Source of the DNA: Rotaria macrura
Taxonomy: Eukaryota; Rotifera; Eurotatoria; Philodinida; Philodinidae
DNA: 64,000 nucleotides
Direction of reading: 5' to 3'
Assembly (NCBI GenBank): GCA_900239685.1
Contig: OENT01000102.1
Span: forward strand, 1 to 64,000
A program made the position numbers and the translations under genes. Below the pieces are notes generated by a model. The model worked only from the letters and a program-made list of their open reading frames with translations. It had not been told where the DNA came from and searched no databases. Below, in pieces: positions 36,249 to 50,000 of this stretch (position 1 is its first letter; each line of letters starts with the position of its first letter).

Positions 36249-36963
36249 ATGCCGAAAATTATTCAGGCACGCAAGAAGGCTGTAAGTTCATGACAGTAAA
36301 CAAAATATAATAGCTTCAACCTGTCTAATTTAGATGCAACCAATCGGTTTTCGTAATGAACCAATTATTATTGATGGTCGTGGTCATTTAATAGGTCGTT
36401 TAGCAGCAACAGTAGCTAAAACATTACTACAAGGTCACAATGTTGTTATTGTACGATGCGAAGGTCTTAATATAAGTGGATCGTTATATCGAAATAAACT
36501 TAAATATTTGGAATTTCTTCGTAAACGATGTAATATTAATCCATCACGTGGTCCATTTCATTTTCGTGCCCCATCTAAAATCTTTTCACGTATTGTACGT
36601 GGTATGGTACCACATAAGACTGAACGTGGTAAACAAGCACTCGTACGTTTACGTACATTTGAAGGTATTCCAACACCATATGATAAAAAGAAACGCTTGG
36701 TTGTTCCAAGTGCTTTACGTACATTACGTTTAAAACCACGTCGTCGATTTACTGAACTTAGTCGTTTATCAAGTGAAGTCGGTTGGCAATATCAAACTGT
36801 TGTTGCAACATTAGAAAAAAAACGTAAAATCAAAGCTAAACATTATCATTTACGACAAGTTGAATTGAAAAAACTCAAGAAAAATGCTAGTGAAAAATTA
36901 GCATCGAAACCACAAGTTGCTAAACATCTTGGTGTACTACAAAAATATGGTTATCAACTCTAA
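36249..36963 (+). CDS. RPL13A: 60S ribosomal protein L13a (uL13)
   Basis: Exon 1 (36249-36281, [11 protein letters not shown]) and exon 2 (36334-36963) are joined over a 52-bp intron with GTAAGT...TTTAG, giving 220 aa. Exon 2 carries the uL13 signature throughout: [83 protein letters not shown] and the [15 protein letters not shown] tail. It is a large-subunit ribosomal protein of the cytoplasmic ribosome. The N-terminus is about 14 residues longer than the vertebrate protein. Exon 2 itself begins with ATG directly after AG, so translation might instead start there. The intron is too short to host the box C/D snoRNAs known from vertebrate RPL13A introns. Confidence 0.96.
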
Positions 36964-37114
36964 AAAGAGAAAGAAAAAAATGAAAAATTTGCATTCACAA
37001 CGTAACAAAAGAAAGATATTTTTTGTCTTTGTTGTTTTCATTTTATTTGTTAAACCGAAAAGAAAAACAACATTTAAAATGTAGATGAAAAGAATATTAA
37101 AAAAAAAGTAAAAC

Positions 37115-37120
37115 AATAAA
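37115..37120 (+). terminator. AATAAA polyadenylation signal of RPL13A
   Basis: AATAAA lies about 150 bp downstream of the RPL13A stop codon in an A-rich 3' flank. Confidence 0.5.
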
Positions 37121-40100
37121 TACCGATAACACAGACGACATCTGACTATTAGATCAAGTTTGTTTGAATTTGATTCTTTTTCTCATATCTCCTTCTCTGC
37201 TTGTTTATAGATTCACTTCTAACTAATTAACTAATAACCCGGTGATGGAATTTCTCCCCTCCTTGCATCAGACATCATTCTTTGATACTTATCAACTATA
37301 CTGTATGTATTATATAGTGAGTGTCTTTATGAATATGCTTGTTTTCTCGGTAATTAAATTATGCATGATTGATTAATTGATGGTGAATTGCATGTAGACA
37401 TTGTTTATGTGAATATTTACGTTATGGCAAATTGTTATTTTATCGTTTTGTCTAATTTCAATTAAAGGAAAAATTCACGCGAGCTGCTAGTGTACCTATT
37501 GTGCATAGTTCCTTGCCGAGTTGAATAACATGCACGCTTATATGAATATTTATATATAACGCCTAACTAGGAATAACTAACATTTGATACTAGGAAATGT
37601 GAGAATCGTGCAAATGTTTTTGTTTTTTCGTATATCATCATGTATATATGGATGAGATAAATACGTTTAGAAATGGAGAACTGTTTGTTTTTTGCAGCTT
37701 TGGTACGTTTCTATGCTTTACAAGGAGGGCTCTACATATTCTAAATGCAATTTTAACCGTAGATTTTTAATATGTTTACCTACTTGCTAATTAAGATCTA
37801 TGTAGAAATCGACTCGTTTCTAACCCTTTTCCATCATTAGGTATAGGATTGATAACAATTTCTCTGCATGCAATCTTTTTTTTTATTTTGAGACTCTTGA
37901 GATATTTTATTTTAGCATACGACTAAGCATTGATTGTGAAAAGTACATCATGTTCTTTGCTTGAAACACATCATATCTACAACGATGTATATATATTCGT
38001 TTATGCGAGATTTTTTCCTTTTGAATTTTGGTTATTCATGTAAAATATGTTAATAAATAAATAAAAACCTACGCCTTAACAAGAATCATTTTTACGCCAT
38101 AAAACGTCATATGATTATTATTATTAATTAAATATTCTATATAGGAAATAGGTCCTTATCTGTTAATTAAACATGGCTAGTTCATTTCTGTAGTCTGGAT
38201 CGAATAACTTTATATAGTGAAAATAAACAATTGCGATATATCAGTGGTAGTTTAATCTAATAATTGGCATCAATATCTTTATACAACTTCGACATAATCT
38301 AAAAAATTCTTCTAGTATTATGAGAATTATGCCATCAATAAAAAGAGAAAAATGATCGATATTCTATTATATCAGATCCTTGATAACATACATACATGCA
38401 TATATATATATATATGCGTATCACGAAGCTATCAGAATGGCATGTTTTTCTGCTTGTTACTCTCTTCGGTGTGCCCTTTATATCATGAAATTGAGTGAAT
38501 ATCAAGGTAAATCAGTACTAGAGGTATACAACTTTGCTTGGTAGTAAAAGACATTCTTGTGATGATCACAACGTGTCTTTGTTATTTAGCTTTTATCCAG
38601 AGACATATTTTCTTATCATTATTTTTATTTCTACGACAAATGTTCTACGGGAAAGAATTTAATTTGCTTTACTATGTTATACACAAATTTGTCAAGGGCT
38701 CCGCTAGATATAGCACAACGATGGCACTAATTCGTATTGTTGTAGGCACTATTTTCTAGAGCTGACTCGCCACATGTGGAATAGAAAATGCAAAAGAATG
38801 GCATCATTAAGTTTTTCACGACATAAACGAGGTAATTCATAAAAATAATAAGCATAGATATTTTATGACTGAACACTTTGGTATCGTATTTCTCGAAAGA
38901 AGATGATGGAATAATTTTAGTTTCAATTTGTTTGTCTGATTTCAGTTTGCACAAATCTGATAATTCTTACAAAAACTTCCTTTTCTATATGTAAAGAATA
39001 AAAACTTTAACCGTTTTCAATAGCTCTTGTACTATGTTACTCTTGCAATGTTTTCGTCTAGTCGTCATTATTCCACAGGGTGAAAACAACTAAATTTCAA
39101 AGCTTAGATATAAATGTGTCGTTGACCTTTAGGACACAGTAACAATTTATCCCTCTTTGTATTGAAGTGATTGGTAATAGGTACGATACATTAATTGTTC
39201 AACAAGGTTACCATGCCAATAGATCTGTTCGAATATCCCCTGAAATAATTTTTCAATGAGAAATTTTCTATTTTTTAACAGTAATTTCCACAATAATCTA
39301 GCAATCAATGCATATCAATCGTTCATTTACTTATAAATCTATGAAGCCGGATTGCGGAACATGAAAAAAATGGTTTTTTTCCTCTTTTCTTCATTTCGTA
39401 CGAGAGAGAATGAACGATTGTGAGATCTAATACAGCCTTACACCCTAATCAATATTTGTCTATTCATAATCTTAATTCACGAGAAAAAAAATAATATGAT
39501 TAGTAATGTTGTTAAGAGACTATTTCCGTTACAGCCTCAAGGGATTGAGAAATGAAAAACAAAGTTCTATTTAGAAAATTTTCATCCATATCTAAGAATA
39601 GGACTCAATCACCTTATCATAGGAACATGTTTATAAGTTTTTCTAAAAATTTAAACACGACAACCAATGTACTTGAACACATCTAAAAATAGAAAACGAA
39701 TTAACCTTCCTTAGACATCATTATATCGATTTTACTATGATCCACTTCAATTCAAAGGATTAATAAGTTGTTATTTTTGTAGAACTCAATGGTGCGTTAA
39801 TTCATAAGAAAAATTTTCCGTTTGGTTACTTTCACCCTGAAGACTAACATCGAATAAACTAAGACATCAAAAAAGCGAAAAAAAATACAAGAGCCATTCA
39901 AAATAGTCAAGTTTCGATTGGAAGTAATTTTTAGTGAAAATGATGACTAGATGTAGACGATCGAAAAATAAAATAAAATCCTATTTGAATTGAATTTCAA
40001 CAGAATAAAAATGCATATAGAATTTTTCGGAACGATACAGATTCATGATGTTCAATCATGATATTCTTTATGTTTATTCTATAAGATATAACTCCTACAT

Positions 40101-41230
40101 AGCTTCTAACTTAATAAAAGTTCAACTTTGTCTAAATCATCAGATGTGCAGAGAACTGCGAAGAATACTATATGTGTCTGCTGCGCAATGTAGAATTGTT
40201 ATTCTATCCAATAGAATCCAACGATACTTTTTATATTATGTTTGCAAAGAATCCACAAACAATGTAACATTATAAGAATCCTTAACGCATCATTTTATAT
40301 ATCAACAGTATTAAATTCGTTTTTCGTTCTATGGAATTTTAATTTGCCGTCATGAGTTGATCGTGCCTATAGAATCTCATGACATCCATCTTTATTATTT
40401 TGAAATCATCACATCTTTGTGACTTTTCATTTTCTTACTATTTATAGGGAATAGAAAATGAAAATTGCTAATTCAATATTTCCTTCGAGCCAAAATTGTC
40501 CACATATCATCTTTATGATGTATTATATTTATTTTAAAACAATAAGGTTTCATTTTTCTTCTTTTCATTTTAGGACGATACGCCTTCAGTTTTCGACACT
40601 TACTCTGTCGCTTGAATTTTTTTTAATGAATCAATTGATCGGATACTGATAAGAAATACACAGAAAAAATAACTTATCAACATTGAACTAATCTTATTGG
40701 TTTAATTCTCATCATTCACTTCACTGGTCTAAGTGCTTCTCTTTGCACTACTTGTTTCTTCGTCTCGTCCATGTGTACGATGTATAAAATTATATGTATA
40801 TATATACATATATAATGGCGATATACAGATATATATATATCGTCTATATGTGGATATACACGTGTGTACCAGTGCCACCTCGCGATTTTCTTGGCACAAC
40901 TCTCTTTTAAATGAATTGAGTCGTAGACGAATGAATGACTGAACGAGTCACCTACGATACCATTGAGCTCATATATTTTCTTTCTTTTCTCATTCTTTCT
41001 TTTAACAGTGTCTGTCTTGAAAACGAGACATATTAAATCGTACATGTACGAGTAAAGAAGAAAAAAGAAGGTGCTGTAAGTAAACGAATGTAAAGTTCTT
41101 AATACTAAAGATTTAAATATATGATATCAACATGAAAGCAGCGGTTTAAATTTGCTCTAGTTAATTGAAAGCATATTCTTCGTGTATTATATTCTACATT
41201 CAAGATTTATTTCTATATTCTAGATACGAA
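37121..41230. other. Intergenic between RPL13A and the spectraplakin gene
   Basis: About 4.1 kb of AT-rich DNA with short TA and TATATG microsatellites (about 38399-38416 and 40795-40860). Short open frames (for example 38538-38759 and 40045-40275, plus) have no recognisable domains. The spectraplakin promoter and any 5' UTR exons should lie in the last part. Confidence 0.35.
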
Positions 41231-44200
41231 ATGGAGATGTATGTCGATGATGACGAAAATGTTCATAATAAAAATGATATATTCGGTGAAATAGATGATG
41301 ATGATTGGATATTAGAAAAGCCCATATCTGTGTTTGCATTGGATCCAGCTGATCGACGCGTGTTAAAAGTAGCTGATCAACGTGATGCAGTACAGAAAAA
41401 GACATTTACGAAATGGATTAATTTTCATTTATCTAAACGTGAAGGATTACATGTGGATGATTTATTTCTCGATTTAAGAGATGGGCATATACTTATTACA
41501 TTATTAGAAATATTTACTAATCAAATACTTGTAAGTTAAAATCAAAGAATTTATTTTTTTTCTTTTCTTTTCAATTAATAATAATATAAAAAATGATTAA
41601 TTCATTTAGCCTCGTGAACGAGGTACATCAAAATTTCATGCTCTACAGAATATTGAACAGTGTCTTCAATGCCTTGAACAAAATCATAATGTAAATAGAT
41701 AAGACAACTATTGTCAATTTAAAAAAAAATATTTTCTTTTGTTTTTCATTCGATTAGATACGTTTGGTTAATATTCGTCCCGAAGAACTAGTGAATGGAA
41801 ATCCAAAATTAACATTAGGTCTCATTTGGCGTATTATTCTTCATTTTCAAGTAAGATGAATAAAAAAAAAGTTCGTAAACTAATTCATAATACAAGAATT
41901 GGATCTAGTCTTGCCAAAACCTTGATTAAAAATATTGAAATATTACAGATAGAAAGAAAGAAATCAATGCATCATTAATTTTTGAACTAACGTATTATTA
42001 TTCCTAAGAAAAATTATAGGTCTTTATCTTGAAATTAATAATGAGAATTCAATGAGTTTCTTATTGAATAAAGATCATTGATTGTGTTTAAACAGTGGCA
42101 TTGGAAAAAAAAATTCATCCTATTGTTTGCATTATGATAAGTAAAGATATTGCATAAAATTAGAACTATTCTTCGCATATTAATGTTACCATTGAATGCA
42201 TAATATCTATTACTACTCTCTTTATACATGACTGAAATTTATTGACTGTGAAAATAGTTCGTATTGTATAATACTGCTCTATGTATTTATCGTATAGTAG
42301 CACTTATGTATTTTTGGGCCCTATAACTGTACCTATCTACGTTTAGCGATGGACTAGAGTCGAAAATGACCAATACTGTTCATAAAGAATTATTTTCAGT
42401 GAATAAATATTTTGCATATAATTAAAGCAAAGTTAAATTAAATGAACCCTATGAATTGTTCTCTAGTCACTTGATTTCGAATTCCATCAATCTCTTCATC
42501 ACTTTATTGAAATTCTATAAGCAACACAGTCATACTGTTTGAATAAGTTCAACTACTTGTTTCTTCTTCAATTATAATCAATACAGTTTAACAGGCATAT
42601 CATAAATTCCATATCAACACATATATTAATCTATAGTAAATAAGAATAATCTTGTCGAAATGAAAAGCATTATTCGTCCACTATCGAAAATTTTGAACAA
42701 TTTCAAATTCTTCTTGACAATTACTGAGATAACATTGTATCATACAACATGTTACGCCCTTTGAAATAGCAGTATGTGCATCTCCATCCCCATCTTCACC
42801 TTTAATTCTTCACATCAAGCTGAACATATTTTCATCGATGCTGGACAATAGTGAAAATATGAATGTTTTCTTTGCATGGCTTCTCTTGCCTATTTTTCTT
42901 CCCGATTAAAAGAATCGAAATATCGAAGGAAGCCTTGGAGAACAAGGGTTTTTTTTAATTGACTTATTTGTCTACGCCGTATCGAAAGTCTCTAGAACAA
43001 TATTTCTTCAAACAAAGAAAAACAGATAACACCCGGTCTTGTTAAACATTAGATGACAACAGTTTGAACTCGATTGAACATTCAAAACATAAAGAAGAAA
43101 GTGCACTTATGTGCTTTCTTCATTAGATGAATTCAATTTCTTTGGAAAGATGTTGAAATTCAAATATATATAATAATCGTCTAAGAAAATGAACCCGAGA
43201 GATGGATAGAAATTTCAGATAATGCAATATTCTTCAAAAGAATGTACATCATGTAAACATTCAGATATATTTCTCAAGTAAAACAAGATCATATACGATA
43301 TAAACATTGTCAATCAAGTGATCATAGAACATATATTTGTTGAAAGAAAACTATATATATATATAAGTTTTTGGAGAATATTACTTTCATTGTTAAAATA
43401 TTTTATTTAATGAAATAGATAGAATATTTTTCGTTTGAACATCTCATTTCAATGAACATCAATGTTTATATACTTCATTCTCTGTGCATTGTTTATTTCA
43501 TTTCAGTTTTCCGATATATCTCTACCATCAACAATAGAAGAAAACATTCCAGTCAGTGCGAAAACAACGATAACACCAATTCCAATAAATACATCAAACT
43601 TATCTAATGAAATAAAACCCGTAAAAGCTCCTTCAATTTCTTCAGTAGCCGGACGAAAATCATCAATTGATCAAATATCATCCAATTATCGTAATATGCT
43701 ATTAATATGGGCTCGTCAACAATGTCAAGGCTATCCCGGAATCTACATTAATGATTTTACACGTTCATGGCGTAGTGGACGAGCATTCCTTGCCATTTTT
43801 CATCGACATAAGTTAGTTCGAAGGGAAAAAGAATCTGCTAATTATCTATATATTTAAAATTGCTTTGTTATTTCTCTTCTTTTCATTTCAAGTCCACAAT
43901 TAATTAACATACAAGAAGCTTATCGAAATTCCAATCGAGAAAATTTAGTTCGTGCTTTTGATTTTGCACAAAAACATTATGGTGTTATGCAATTAATAGA
44001 TCCTGAAGGTAGAAAATATGAATGAGAGTAGTGATGACCTTGTGTCTGATTGAATGACCTATATTAAATGAGAATACCATGCAGACACACAAATATATCT
44101 ATATATATATATTAATTTTTTTAATGCGATTTCTATGGTATCGAATAACACATGAGAAATTACTTTTTATTTGCGTTGAATTTTCATAGTATGCTATTAA

Positions 44201-46992
44201 ACATCATATTTGATAGTTATGCATGTGAATGGAAGTAATTTCAATAGAATTATGTAGCTTTTATTATTTTTTTAAAATTCACCTCGTTACAATTCGAGGT
44301 GCTCTACAAATTTTTATATCATCAATAGGTCTATTTTCATTGTTAAAAAAAAACAATCTGTTGTTCACGGTTAAGGTCATCAATATGTAGCCAACTTATT
44401 TAAAAATTTTATCTAGCAATCATCAAAACGATATCATTGATGACATGATGTAAATAAAGCTTTTATTAGAGTAAACAAAATTTTAGTCCTTGTGCATGTG
44501 GAGATGGTAAACAAGAGAAGGAGAGAAATAGAAAAAAAAATGTTATTTTTCTAAAAACCATGACAGACATATTTAGTGTTTATCTAGAATCTCATTCATG
44601 AATCGAAGCTGAATAAAAGTTTATGAATTAAATGATGAAGAATAACAGACTTCTTTCATGTAACTCAATATTCGTACTTTCCCTAGGCATCTGGAGGTCA
44701 GAGGATAGCTTTCTTCTATTCAAGAGTGCCATTTGCATCGTACAATCAAGGAGAACGTGCTTATTATTATTAGGACAGACACATCATCAATAGATTGTCC
44801 CCTTCATGTAGGGAAAAGAAACTATTTGATGAGATCATTTCGCGCGTTGACAAGAAAACTGTACCGTTCTGAAAGCTCTGTATCTCTGACTTAGATGCAG
44901 ATCTCGATAGGGTGCAAAATGCTACGATAAAAAAACAAAATACTTTCTACATAGAGGATCTGTCTCTATAGTATTTCTTGATTACGATATAGTATTCAAC
45001 CATTTTCGAATAATTTAAACCTACATGTTAGAATCTATTCATTAAAATTAAAAGATTCTAACATGTAGAAAATGAACTCTACCATCCATACTAATAAGAA
45101 GTATGAAAATTAATTGTATTTATATTTTTGATTGATAACAAATCAACGAAGAAATGTCAAATGTTTACTACCTATTACTCATAATTAAAAACAGTTTAAT
45201 CCAACCGAACAGGTCTTTTTCTTTTAGTATAGAGAAAACTATTGAGTATAGAAAGTTGAAGAGCACTTCGAACAATGTCTAATCAAGGTTCAATATCAAT
45301 TCGTACAAATTCATCTTAACGATAATACTACGTATCAGTGCGATACCTAAGTAGTTCTTAAGAATGATAACCAGTTCATGTAATTAAGTGCATAAAAATA
45401 TTTCTTTTTTTTTTTCAATGCACTAAACCGTCTCTTACTAAGTCGTATAATCTAGATATATATATATATAAGGTATTCTTATTCAAGATAGTTCATCAAC
45501 TCGTGCAGAGTCTTTGACGAAAAGAAAAAGATAATTGAATATTAATTTCTTTTATTCAGATGTTGACACTGATGAACCTGATGAAAAAAGTATTTTACTC
45601 TATGTTGCACATCTATATAAAGCGTGTCCAAATGTACCTGTGCATCCGTTTCAAGAAGAACATGATCGAGTTTGTTATTTTGAATAGATTTTACAAATGA
45701 ATTTAACTTTTTCCTTTACTTTGTATATTTATAATTCAATTAGATTCAAGTTGAAAGTGAATTATCATATGAATATACAAATTTAGCAACAGAACTTCTT
45801 AAATGGATAAAAACGAAATTAGACTTTTTAAATCGTGAAATAAAATTCAAAAGTTTGAATGAAATTGAAACATATCGAAATGTTTTACAAGCTATAAGAC
45901 ACGATGAAATGAGCAAATATTTGAAAATTTTACATCGCATGAGATCGATTGATGCTGAATTCGAAGTAATTAAAAATAAAATTTTTTATATTCTTTTTAA
46001 TAATCTGTTTTATTCGTCTGCTTTGTGTTGCTTTTTAAAGACTTTACAATTAACTGATACATTACAACCAGATATTGATTCGATAAATTTAGCATGGAAT
46101 AAATTAGAATTAACTATTGATCGTGTTGAATATGATTTAAAACAATTTATAGAACAATATGAAAAATTAAGAGATACTTTTGATAATGATTTAGATGTAA
46201 TTGAACGTGATATTGCAAATATTGAACGATTTATTGAAATAAAAGTTCGTCAAAAATACTTTTTTCTTTCAAATTAATTTCTTGTTTTGTAGTCAAAACA
46301 ATTAGATATTGCGGGTACAATGAATGAATTAAATCTTATACAAGGAAGATTAGATACTACATTAAATAATTGTCGAACATTAGCATTACCCTATGAACAA
46401 ATACGAACTGCACTAGAAAGGTTCTCATAACGATAAGATATTTGAAGTTTTATATTCAAGTTTTGCGGTTTAGAATCGATCAATTAAATTTACGAATTGA
46501 TAATGTTCGTATACAATTGAGTCCTCCACCACCACCATCATCATCGACAACAGCAACAACAACAAAAATTTCATCACCAACAACGACACGAATTCTCGAT
46601 CCATCATCAATAATGACTACCAATGGCTATCATAATTTGTCAAAAAAGCAGGTGAATAATGTGCATATATATATGTATATGTATACGTGTATACATATGC
46701 GTAGATACAAGAAGACGAGTTATGCAATCAGATCTTTCTCTCTTTCTTTCTTTATATTTCGCATTAATTAATGAGAATAAAGTAACGTGTAGTTCTTCCC
46801 TTTACCTTTATGTCATCAATCGACATGCTGAATGTCTTCTTCTTTTGACGAGGAACAAACGAGAGCCGCTGATACTTATTTTTCTTCGTCTACAATATTC
46901 GCTCATTACTTTTCAATTTGTCGTTGTAGTTTAATATCCAAATGTATTCTTCATCTTTTTCTTTCTCTTGTCAAATTATTCAACATGTATAA

Positions 46993-47026
<34 letters not shown>

Positions 47027-50000
47027 CTATCAATTTGCCGCATGCGAGTTAGAAAAACGAGGAAGTTCGTTTGCGTAATGTATCATTAGAATAGAAGATC
47101 TTTCAATTGAAAGAAGCGACCTCCAATAAAATGCAAGAACTGTATCAGCAAATCGTCGAATATTTAGAAGTAAGAAAGTGTGAGTGCATCAGTTTCTTTT
47201 CTTCACCGCCTCTGATTAATTACTGAAATGGCCTCAATCAATCCTTGAGACTCACTCGAGCACAGGCGTAAAATGTAAAATCATGTATACAGAAAAAGAA
47301 GAAGAAGAAGAAGAAACTTATTGAACACCATCCATACCTAATGGAAGTATAGGTAAAAAGGGTCGTAGCCAACAAAATCGAACATATATACACATGTACA
47401 ATAAAGGTGACAAATCATCAATTTACTTTTTCTTCTTGACGTTGATGTATGCACATTTGTCTTCTTGTTTGTACATTGTACGTTCAATTTTGACACTATC
47501 GACGTACATAGTTTTTCGTTGATGATGAGAAAGTCTATTGAACCAAAAAGAAGAAGCTCAGAGTTGGTAAGATAATCTAGCTAGATGAAATTTTTGGTGA
47601 ATTTTTTTCAAAAATTTCGCTTATTAAGCAAATCCATGTTTTGCATAGGGTCGTTCGATTCAATCATCGAATTTTTACTCAAATTCACCCACTGGTATTG
47701 AACAACTTGATGTCATCGTAACAGGGGATTATAGACGAAATACTGATGAAAATCAACAACAACAAGCACGATCGAATATTATGTTTGCTGGTTAGTTATA
47801 GTTATTAATGAACATGTATTTTATTTGAAATAAATTTTTTTATTTAAAAGATATACGACATACAAGCAACGAGACGAAACCATTCGTTCTCGTTGATGAA
47901 CTCAATTTAATTAGTAAAAATTTAAATACACTTAGTCAATTACTACAACAACGTATGACACGTTTATCACAATCAGGTGTACTAACGTCCCACGATGATC
48001 TTCTTCTGTTTGATCAAGAACATAAGGTTAGTTTAGCTTTTGTTATTCGTAGGTACTGTCGAAAGAGTCTACTGTTTGTTTTGTCTACTTTTTATTATTC
48101 GGAATATCGTTGAGATATAAATTATTTATCTAAGTGTTGATATAGATTCTTCTATGGTTAGGATAATTGCAAACTAGTGAGGATATAATCATTTGTATTA
48201 TTCATTCGAAACAGACATGATAAGTCATCCATATAAGTCAAGTTAGCTGTTGTTTTGATGCGATGATAAGATAGAACTTTTCCCGTCCTTTTCTGATGTG
48301 TATTATTATTTACATGGTACTAATGTCGTAGAAAAAAAGAATATCGACGTAAAGAACTATAATGAAGAAAAAACACAGATAGAAAGATGCGGGTTATTGT
48401 CAACAACAAAAACACTACTCAACAATATAGATATATCATTCGTATTGATGGTAACATTGCTAACAGTAGTGGATATTCAACAACAGCAATAATAACAGCA
48501 GTTTTACCGAAACCTCGGTCGATATTCGGTGGTATCTTCGATCAATTGCCGTTACTGTTTATGCATGTATTCTTGTCGAATACATAAAAGAGCTTGCTGT
48601 CATTAAATAATTCTATTGTAATAAATCAGAAATGCAACGATCAAATTCCTCTACATCCGCTGATTATCAGCACTACAATAGATTCTCATCACTGCATAAT
48701 CGATCTATACCTATTGAAGTTGTTTCTAATAACAACAAATATTCTTATTTATCCGATACTGATTCATATCAACGGACACACCGTCAAAGAGCATCATCAA
48801 CAAGTAGTTATTGTTCTTCGAGTTCTACGAGTAGTGCATATCATAGAATACTACCAGTGCGTTATTCATCTGTTGATCGAATTCAAGAAAAACCTGCAAT
48901 AGTTACTGCAAATAAACATGGTATCAATGTACGCATTCGTTTTAAATATCCACAGTCGCATGAACAACATCATGATCAATATCAACATAAAGAAGAACAT
49001 GATTATCAGCATAATAGAAATCTGATTAAGGAACATGAACATTATGGTTCATGTCCTGTATTGAATAGAAATCTTCACCAATTCAATTCTTTAAAAATTA
49101 ATCATCATAGACGTCGTCCATCGAATATAAAATATATTGAAACACGTTCAATAGTTCGACGTTATTCAATAGATCAAACTAATCATTCAAGTACATTGGT
49201 TATTCGTCAACAATCACTTCCACCTATGTCAAAACAAGAACCTTCAATGCCAAGAATCATTCATACGAAAATAAAACATATTCCACTTGATACATACGCA
49301 AAATTCAAACCCATTGGTGCACGTGTGATTCGAGAAGAGGAGGAATGATTTGTTTTAATTTTCTTTTCCATCGATTAATTTTACTAAATGAAAATAATTA
49401 GAAGTTGTTTCTTATTTCTTGTAATTTTTATTTTAGGATTTTGAAAATGATCTTCTTTCACAAGCAAGTCGTATTAAAGATATTCGTAATCTAGTTCGGC
49501 ATGAGTACAACTCACCATCACATCAAGATTTACGTACATTAGTAAATCAAACATCGGATTTTGCACAAGATTTATTTACAACATCTAAAGATTATTCCGA
49601 CAAGTAAATATTTTTAAATCTAAAATCAAACTAAAGACGAAGATATTGAAAGATAGAACTGAATCGTGTTAGTAAGACATCTTTGCCTTTTTATCAGATT
49701 GTAGTAAGTAGTTTCTAATCATTAGCGAATGCATCGCCTCCCCTCCCCCCTGGGTTAGGCAGTCTGTGAATGCATTATGATGTTTACATCAAATGATTTC
49801 TTTCTTCTTTCATAGATTGGATATTGCTAATACGGCAATAAGTCTTGTTAGTAATTTAACAACGCAAATTATCGAACTGGAAACTCGTTTAGCTTCTCAC
49901 ACACCGCTTATTGACGATGAAGCACATGTTCATCGTCAGTTCGATGATCTTAATGAAATCGATAAACAATTACAAACACTTGAGAAGTCTATTAAAGAAC

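Larger units (their letters stand above)
41231..45669 (+). other. Spectraplakin exons 1-6: tandem CH actin-binding domain
   Basis: Exons 41231-41530, 41610-41690, 41758-41850, 43507-43811, 43893-44008 and 45560-45669. CH1 includes [44 protein letters not shown] and [22 protein letters not shown]2 includes [56 protein letters not shown] and [19 protein letters not shown]. These are the characteristic F-actin-binding surfaces of the spectrin superfamily. An acidic N-terminal segment (DDDEN...EIDDDDW) precedes CH1. A Ser/Thr/Pro-rich stretch of about 58 residues between CH1 and CH2 (start of exon 4) is longer than the short linker usual in this family. Confidence 0.92.

Noticed and set aside
36476..36733. 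85-codon open frame overlapping RPL13A
   Set aside because: Other-frame shadow of the strongly conserved ribosomal protein frame.
48594..48902. 102-codon open frame overlapping the nested ORF
   Set aside because: Hydrophobic, repetitive other-frame reading of the same stretch; the 238-codon frame is longer and better formed.
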